Part shown: positions 10,758 through 16,072 of the stretch, piece by piece | Layout of the letters: the number at the start of each line of letters is the position of its first letter | Numbering within the stretch: the first letter of the stretch is position 1 | Notes under the pieces: model-generated | Database searches by the model: none | What the model saw: only the letters and a program-made list of their open reading frames with translations | Told to the model about the DNA's origin: nothing | Made by a program: the position numbers and the translations under genes | From: Larix sibirica | Lineage: Eukaryota > Streptophyta > Pinopsida > Pinales > Pinaceae | Direction: 5' to 3' | Assembly: GCA_004151065.3 (NCBI GenBank) | Contig: NWUY0300105415.1 | Coordinates: forward strand, 7,642-23,713 | DNA length: 16,072 nt

Positions 10758-11460
10758 ATTTTATCCTACAATTGTCGAGGGTTGGGATTTACCTAAAAGA
10801 ATCTAGGCCTAAGGAGATTAGTCAAATTACAAAGACCTGAAGTTATTTTTATTCAAGAATCGATTGCTTGCGGTGACAATATTTTGGTTTCTTTAAGGAC
10901 TCTTTTGCCTATATGGGACTTCACCTATTTGGATGCACAGAGAAGGTCCGATGGTGTTATTACATGTTGGTTTACAAAGGCCTTTAGCTGCACTAATAAC
11001 TAGGTGGTGCATTCAGGGCCGAGAGTTTCTTTATTTTCCAGAGAGTTTGGGAGAGCTTTTACTTTTGCAAATGTTTATGGTCCTTATCAAAATCAGGTCA
11101 CTTACTGGGACAAGTTCTTCGGATTGAGTTTTCTTCAGTAGGACAGGGTCATTATCAACGGTGACTAGAAATTTTCTTTGCAAATGTCTAAATTTGGGGG
11201 AACAAGCCTTGAAAGACCCTCTATCGAATTTCTTTATTAGGAAATTGGATGATTTATCCTTTCATGATATTCTTCGCTCCATGCTTCATTCCAATTGGAG
11301 AAATATGCGTTTTGGGGAGGACTATATTGCTAAAAGACTTGACTAGTTCTTGGTGAATGATGGTATTCTTCATGGAGACTCTAGTATTCAACAATGTATG
11401 GTCTTTAGGGGCAATTCTGGTCACTTCCCTATTCTGTTGGAGGTGGTTTTGAGCCCAGCT
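10758..11460 (+). other. AP-endonuclease-like (EEP) domain remnant of the plus LINE
   Basis: Landmarks are SYNCRGLG with the metal-site Asn at 10770-10772, VIFIQES with the catalytic Glu at 10857-10859, SDGVITCW at about 10950, NVYGPY at about 11070, then the GDFN position, which now reads Gly-Asp-stop-Lys (11160-11171), losing the Asn. After a frameshift come WRNMRFGEDYIAKRLD (about 11297-11343) and RGNSGHFPILLEV (about 11407-11445), where the usual SDH is SGH: the catalytic Asp codon is GGT at 11419-11421. Two key residues are gone, so nicking activity would be lost even without the frameshift. Confidence 0.85.
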
Positions 11461-12082
11461 AATCCCCCTAGTCCCTTTAAATTTTGTTCCACTTGGATGG
11501 AGGATGAGAGTTTTACAAAGATGTTTAAATATTTGTGGGATCCCTATGATGGTACCAGGAGGGAATCAACAACCATGCAATTTTTAATCAATCTAAATAA
11601 AATCAAAGCTAAAACCTTATCTTAGGCTATTGAGAAAAGATTAGCTATGCAACAAGAGGTTTGTGATTTTGAAAAAGATTTGAGAATCTATTATTCTAAA
11701 AATTTGGAGGGTTTCAAATCTATTGAGCAGAAGAATCCTATTGTGGATTTGGAAACCAAAAAACATAAAATCTTGTTGGAATAAGAGGCTCAGTGGAGGC
11801 TCAAGAGATGATCAATTTGGATGAAATTTGGTGACGATAATACAAAGTTATTCCACAATGATGTGAACCATCGGAAGAATGCCAATTCCATCTGGAATAT
11901 GAAGCATGGGAATGGGGAGGAGGTTTCTGGGCATAGGAACCTCTCAGACTTGGGGGTTAATCACTTTAAAAATCCATTTCAGGAAAATAGAAGAGAATAT
12001 GTGGCTCAGATGATGAGAGTATATGATTTATACCCTTATTTCACTAATGAAGATCATAATATATTTCTACAAGAACCAGTCT

Positions 12083-13290
12083 CCTCTAAGGAATTAAAGG
12101 AAACTATTTTGAACATGCAAAAGGAGAAAATCCCAAGCCCTGATGGATGGCCTCCTGAGTTCTTCTTTACTTTTTTGGATCTGTTTTGAGAGGATCTCTT
12201 TATGGTTATTGAAGATTCCAAAATTAATGGTAGTATTTTAGCAGCCCTCAACGCTACTTTCGTCACTCTTATTCCAAAGTTTGATAAGCTTGCTAATATG
12301 GATGGATTTAGACTATCTCCTTGTGCAATTTCCTATACAAGTTTATTACTAAAATCATAGATTCCAGGATTAAAGGCACTCTTTCCATTTTAGTCTCTTA
12401 GTAACAATTTGCTTTCTTATGAAGAAGGAAAAGATACGATGCAATTGGTATTGCACAAGAGGTCTTACATTCAGTAAAGATTAAACATTCACCAACTTTG
12501 GTTGTCAAGGTAATTATCTCTAAGGCTTATGATAGAGATGATTGGCTTTAGTTAAGATTGGTGCTACTACAGGTGGGTTTTTATTTGTAGTTTATGAATT
12601 GGATCATGTCTTGTGTTACATATGTTTCTTTTATTGTATTAATTAATGGCTCAACATATCCTTTCTTCAGACCTGGAAGGGGTTTGAGGTAGGGTTTCCC
12701 CAAGTAGTTGAGGGCTTGAGCAGATTAATTTTACAAGCCAAATCAAGAGGGCCCATTACATGTTTATATGTTGGTGGCAAATTGTTCGTTACCCATTTGT
12801 TTTTGTCAATGACATCTTACTCTTCTCAAATGGATCTAGAAGAGAATTGCTTCTACTGCATGGATTGTTAAAAGAATTTGGTGAAGCTTCAGGCATGGTA
12901 TATAACATTAGAAAGTCCTATTTATTCTTCATGCATTTTTCACAGGCTAACTTGGATTGGATCTATGTTCATTTGGATTTCTCTATGGTGGACCTTGAAT
13001 TAGGGCTCAAATATTTGGGCTTTATTTTTAAACCCAATAATTATGAAAAGAGGGATTGGGATTGTCTCATTGGGAAGGTGGAAAAATGGTTGCATTTATG
13101 GTGCAACAAGTGGATTAGTAGAGGTGGTAGGGTGATTTTAGTCAAATATGTTCTTGAAACTATTCGTTGTTTTTGGGTGTCTATGGCTTATGTTCCCTCT
13201 AGTACTTTGGAGCAAATTAGAAATTTATGTTATAATTTTTGTGGCAGGGGAATAAGGAAGGTCATATATACCATTGGACTACCTAGAAAA
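12083..13290 (+). other. reverse transcriptase domain remnant of the plus LINE (RVT_1)
   Basis: The segment begins ELKETILNMQKEKIPSPDGW and passes through ATFVTLIPKFDK to LYKFITKIIDSRIKGTL after a one-base deletion near 12313. Motif A at 12501-12533 reads VVKVIISKAYD, so the catalytic Asp codon is ATT (Ile) at 12513-12515. Motif B reads FRPGRGLR-stop-GFP, the usual Gln codon being TAG at 12690-12692. Motif C reads FVNDILLFSNGS, with the first Asp changed to Asn (AAT, 12808-12810) and the second kept. The thumb follows with LKYLGFIFKPNNY, KWISRGGRVILVK and LEQIRNLC. Motif identity is unmistakable, and two of the three catalytic aspartates are lost. Confidence 0.9.
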
Positions 13291-13940
13291 ATATTGCTAG
13301 ACCAAAGGCACTGGGTGGTTTGGGTATAAAGGACCCCCATTGTTTTGCAGGAGCACTTCCAGCTAAAAGTGTTTGGAACATTTGTAGAGGTGAAGGGTTG
13401 TGGTTAAATTTGTTTATAATAAGTATATTTCCCCTTCGATTGTGGAAGAGTGGTTTAATTGAAGAGAAATCCTTCAAGAATGTTTCTAATGTGTGGAGAG
13501 ATTTGTTAAAGGAGTTTGAGGTTATTGATGACTGGTTAGTTTGGAAGATAGGCAATGGTAGGAATGTCTGATTAGGACACGATCCTTGAATTGGCACTGG
13601 ATATAATCACATATTTCCTTTGGCACTAGTGGAGGGATTAAGAGAACATGGCATCATTTATGTGGCTTAGATCAATGATTTAGTTAATACTACATTCATC
13701 TCTCAGAATTGGTTAAATGTTGATGCTTTGGGAATTATGGATGAAATGGATAAATAGGCTTGGGAGAGATACATTAAGGCTCTTAAAGACAATCATATCA
13801 TGCTAAAGGATTGTGAGGATTCACTCATATGGTCTAGGAATACTATTGGAGGAACTTATCTTCCTAGACTTGGATATGAGGTCATTAGAGAAGAAGAGGA
13901 GGCCATTGAGATTCACTAGTGGCATGATTATATCTAGAAA

Positions 13941-14120
13941 TTCAAGTGTCCTATTAAGTGTAAGCTCTTCATGTGGCTTGCATTGTCTAAAAAAATTCCA
14001 GTTTGGGAACTTCTATTGAGTAAAATCTGGCAAGGACTTGGCAGATTCCCTTTATGTAAGGTAGGTAATGGAAGTATTGATCACCTCTTTAAATATTGTT
14101 CTTACATTTCCAGGATGTGG
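13941..14120 (+). other. zf-RVT zinc-binding region remnant
   Basis: This reads FKCPIKCKLFMWLALSKKI, then RFPLCKVGNGSIDHLFKYC and ends at SRMW. It matches the zf-RVT region found between reverse transcriptase and RNase H in plant LINEs. The usual CPLC pair appears as FPLC, so the first ligand is Phe, while one Cys, the His of HLF and the last Cys remain. It is open in one frame from 13971 to 14618 with the following domain. Confidence 0.75.
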
Positions 14121-14402
14121 GACCATGCCTCTCACATATGTGGTCTTCCTTTCAATTGGATTGGTATCTCTTTAGATGAGGCATTAGCTCTTTGGACAAA
14201 CAGCCGAGCCTATAAGGATTATTTAGCCATGTTTTTCATCTTTACTTGGCGTGTTTGGCACGCCAACAACCTGGCTACTTTTGAGGATCCATTCGTTCAT
14301 CTAGTAGTATTTGCAGATAAAGGGATTTCTATTATGAGACATTTTCTCCAAGTGGATCTGGCCGTTAGTGCTAGGAATATAATGGCTGAAGTTATTGATA
14401 GG

Positions 14403-14785
14403 GACCATTCATGGCTTTGTTTTGATGGTGCATCTCAGGGGTATCATTCTATTGGGGGTGCTAATGGTATTCTCTATATCAATGATCAAGTTTGGCACAA
14501 ATTTGTTGTAGGTATAGGTCACAGATCCAATAACAGAGCAGAACTTGTGGCTCTTAAATTATCATTGATCCTAGCTATTTATAAGGGTGTTCAACATTAC
14601 AGGTTTATGGGGATTTAAAACTGGTCATTGACTGGATGAAGGAGATGATATCTCCCAAAAATATTCACTTAAATCCCATATATGATGAAATTCAACGGTT
14701 GAGGAATCAGTTCTAGGATGTATTTGCACATATCTACAGAGAAAGGAACACTCTTGCAGGTTCTCTCTCCAAATCGGATTTATAG
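14403..14785 (+). other. RNase H domain remnant (RVT_3 type)
   Basis: This C-terminal RNase H degrades RNA in RNA-DNA hybrids. It starts SWLCFDGAS with the first catalytic Asp at 14424-14426, then SNNRAELVAL with Glu at 14541-14543. A frameshift just before 14603 leads to VYGDLKLVIDWM with the second Asp at 14612-14614, then NIHLNPIYDEIQRL, AHIYRERN and LAGSLSK. Family members usually have LAD at that last motif; here the codon is GGT (Gly, 14759-14761). Three of four acidic residues survive. A bacterial or plastid origin is unlikely given its position inside ORF2. Confidence 0.88.
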
Positions 14786-14857
14786 GTGGCGGAGGGCTGT
14801 TGGATTAGATGGGATAAACATGAGCATGGGAAGATGACCTTTGATCCAGACCTTTAA

Positions 14858-15212
14858 CCAAGTTAACCCATTGGTTTTTATTCATTTCTATGCGGGTAAC
14901 AGAGAAGGGTTACCTACAACAATTTTTTGCATCTTCTTAGCTTTCATCAGTATTCACTGGTTTTTGTTGAGAATCATGTCACTGTTTCTTTATCTTTTTT
15001 TGTGACTCTTTTTGAATGTTCTCATGAGATAAGAATTTTTGGGACTATATATGACGGGTTATATTTCATAAATGGAGGAGTTAAACTCTTTTTGCAAATG
15101 ATGTGGTGGTATTGCTTTCACCATGATAAATTTTTATGTAATATCTATAGATATTTGTAATATGTGATATGTTTATATAAATATATTGCATTTTTTTTCC
15201 AAAGCAAAAAAG
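14858..15212 (+). other. 3' UTR and A-rich tail of the plus LINE
   Basis: This is the non-coding sequence between the inferred ORF2 end and the right target-site duplication. It is T-rich and ends attttttttccaaagcaaaa and aag. The short A-rich tail directly abuts the duplication. An open stretch at 14927-15160 codes for nothing I recognise and is treated as untranslated. Confidence 0.7.
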
Positions 15213-15228
15213 AAGAAGCTAAAATTCA
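15213..15228 (+). repeat. target-site duplication, right copy, of the plus-strand LINE
   Basis: This is an exact copy of the 16-mer at 8201-8216, immediately after the A-rich tail. Joining the flanks across the element gives the inferred empty site: ...caatgtaaat, one copy of the 16-mer, then actactaatg. Confidence 0.9.
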
Positions 15229-15898
15229 ACTACTAATGATAAAAAAATGTATTAACTTTGAAAAATTGGTTGAGTAGAAAAGAACATTATCTCCTAGGAT
15301 AAGTCTTTGAAATTATAACATGATTTCATTAACTTGTATTCATTAAATTGGTGTTGCCTAAATCTATCTCTTCCAACCAATATAGCTAGTTAAATTGGAT
15401 CTAGTTTAATTTGCCTCTACCACTAAATAATAATGATGATATAATTATGATTAATCTCATCAATGGTGGACGTTAATGTCAAAATTCGATTGTTGAATAT
15501 GTTTTAGTCTTAGTGTTAAAAATCTTGACAAATGTTAGTATAGCTTAACACATATTCAATACTCAAGTGTATACTAACCCACAAATCAATTTGTGAAAAT
15601 AATCATAAGGTTGACTACCTCTCTCTAGTTGGTATCTTTGAATACAATAAAAGGTGACTGCTGTTAAAGATCGAGTGAAGTTATGTTTTATAAATTTTTC
15701 ATGGGACATAAAATGGGATGCACGAGTTTATATACAAAGAATTTATTTTTTTCAAAATATGTTTTATGGAGCAATTTACTTTAAAAAGATATAAGATTGT
15801 AATTAGAAAGTGGCATTTATTATTAATGGATAATGAATTTTTTTATTAAAAAATTAATAAAAAATGATTAATATAAAAAATAAAAGGTGTTTTTATAG
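15229..15898. other. AT-rich sequence, nothing recognised
   Basis: This is right-hand flanking DNA of the LINE insertion. It is strongly AT-rich, especially 15720-15890, with no open frame, RNA gene or repeat structure I can support. Confidence 0.5.
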
Positions 15899-15909
15899 GT
15901 TCATAAATA
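15899..15909 (+). repeat. direct repeat (possible target-site duplication), left copy
   Basis: The 11-mer gttcataaata is repeated exactly at 16043-16053. The pair flanks a GC-rich insertion that ends in an A-run, the pattern left by L1-driven retroposition. Confidence 0.65.
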
Positions 15910-16042
15910 CTTGGGGTCCTTTTAACAGGTGGGGCGGTCGACTGTGGCCGTCCTCACCCCGGATTGAACCCCATGCCCATGTTTTTACGGCATCCCCACC
16001 CACTATCGGGCGCCAACTACATTTTCATGAAAGAAAAAAAAA
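15910..16042 (+). mobile_element. short A-tailed GC-rich insertion, probable SINE
   Basis: This 133-base segment is markedly GC-rich in a very AT-rich setting, ends in gaaagaaaaaaaaa and is bracketed by an exact 11-bp direct repeat. These features indicate a retroposed short element in plus orientation. At 15962-15970 the sequence gattgaacc differs by one base from the RNA polymerase III box B consensus GWTCRANNC, the change being C to T at a former CpG. The complementary strand matches the same consensus exactly, because the motif is nearly self-complementary. A box A is not convincing: aacaggtgggg at about 15924-15934 is only a weak candidate. It could instead be a retroposed fragment of another GC-rich RNA. 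The family is not recognised. Confidence 0.5.
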
Positions 16043-16053
16043 GTTCATAAATA
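16043..16053 (+). repeat. direct repeat (possible target-site duplication), right copy
   Basis: This is an exact copy of the 11-mer at 15899-15909, directly after the A-run of the short insertion. Confidence 0.65.
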
Positions 16054-16072
16054 TGTATAATTTAAACCTTTT

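Larger units (their letters stand above)
10758..14857 (+). pseudogene. LINE ORF2 relic (endonuclease, RT, zf-RVT, RNase H)
   Basis: This is the polyprotein that nicks the target, reverse-transcribes the element RNA and degrades RNA in the hybrid. It starts at ILSYNCRGLG (10758); the initiating ATG is not certain. Taking positions divisible by three as frame 0, the domains are spread over frames 0 (10758 to about 11200), 1 (to about 12312), 0 (to about 12705), 2 (to about 12800), 1 (to about 13285), 0 (to about 14600) and 2 (to the end), so there are at least six frameshifts. Stops also interrupt each part, for example 11166-11168, 11782-11784, 11809-11811 and 12690-12692. After TAG at 14783-14785 the frame continues in protein-like fashion to TAA at 14855-14857, which I take as the original end. 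Total span of about 4.1 kb fits a full plant LINE ORF2. Confidence 0.9.
8217..15212 (+). mobile_element. near full-length plant L1-type LINE, inactivated
   Basis: The element is about 7.0 kb, delimited by an exact 16-bp target-site duplication. In order it has a leader (8217-8549), ORF1 (8550 to about 10640), ORF2 with endonuclease, reverse transcriptase, zf-RVT and RNase H (10758-14857), and a 3' UTR ending in aaagcaaaaaag. This is the complete layout of a plant L1-clade element of the RNase H-bearing kind. Numerous stops and at least six frameshifts in ORF2, plus lost catalytic residues, show it has long been immobile. The clean ends and lack of large deletions indicate it inserted as a full-length copy. 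It is related to, but clearly diverged from, the minus-strand relic. Confidence 0.92.

Noticed and set aside
14927-15160. Open frame of 77 codons after ORF2
   Set aside because: It lies inside the LINE 3' UTR, is hydrophobic by virtue of T-richness, and matches nothing in the element's normal protein set.
221-15212. The pair of LINEs as one recent large inverted duplication
   Set aside because: Aligned segments differ at many residues, have different lesions and different missing parts, and only the plus copy has visible target-site duplications.
1-16072. CRISPR array, prophage, toxin-antitoxin or other bacterial accessory system
   Set aside because: There are no regularly spaced repeats, no tightly packed open frames with ribosome-binding sites, and the coding content is plant LINE throughout.

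Overview
The window looks like intergenic DNA from a large plant nuclear genome. It is AT-rich, has long non-coding stretches and no prokaryotic gene organisation. All recognisable coding sequence is decayed non-LTR retrotransposon (LINE) of the plant L1 type: an ORF1 with a DUF4283 domain and a CCHC zinc knuckle, and an ORF2 with an endonuclease, a reverse transcriptase, a zf-RVT motif and an RNase H. The extent of decay would suit a slow-turnover genome such as a conifer, but the species is an inference I cannot test here. I see no intact host gene.

Layout. (1) About 1-220: unassigned sequence where LINE homology is lost. (2) About 221-5300, minus strand: a LINE relic read right to left (5' leader, ORF1, endonuclease, reverse transcriptase). 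It stops after reverse transcriptase motif C, so the thumb, zf-RVT and RNase H are missing. (3) About 5300-8200: a 2.9 kb AT-rich spacer with no gene I can support. (4) 8217-15212, plus strand: an essentially full-length LINE of about 7.0 kb, bounded by a perfect 16-bp target-site duplication (8201-8216 and 15213-15228). It holds a 5' leader, ORF1, ORF2 and a 3' UTR with a short A-rich tail. (5) 15229-15898: AT-rich sequence without features. (6) 15910-16042: a short GC-rich, A-tailed insertion flanked by an 11-bp direct repeat, probably a SINE.

The two LINEs belong to the same clade and match segment by segment at protein level, but they are clearly diverged. They are separate old insertions lying 5' end to 5' end, not a recent inverted duplication. 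Both are dead, with many in-frame stops and frameshifts. Their losses differ. The plus copy has lost two reverse transcriptase aspartates, the endonuclease SDH aspartate and the last RNase H aspartate. The minus copy still shows the motif A and motif C aspartates and the endonuclease SDH aspartate and histidine, but its endonuclease glutamate is now glutamine. In life such an element encodes an RNA-binding ORF1 protein and an ORF2 protein that nicks a T-rich target and reverse-transcribes its own RNA there. A SINE would borrow the same machinery. I found no evidence of a new functional system. The items most worth checking are the small 3' insertion and the exactly bounded LINE.
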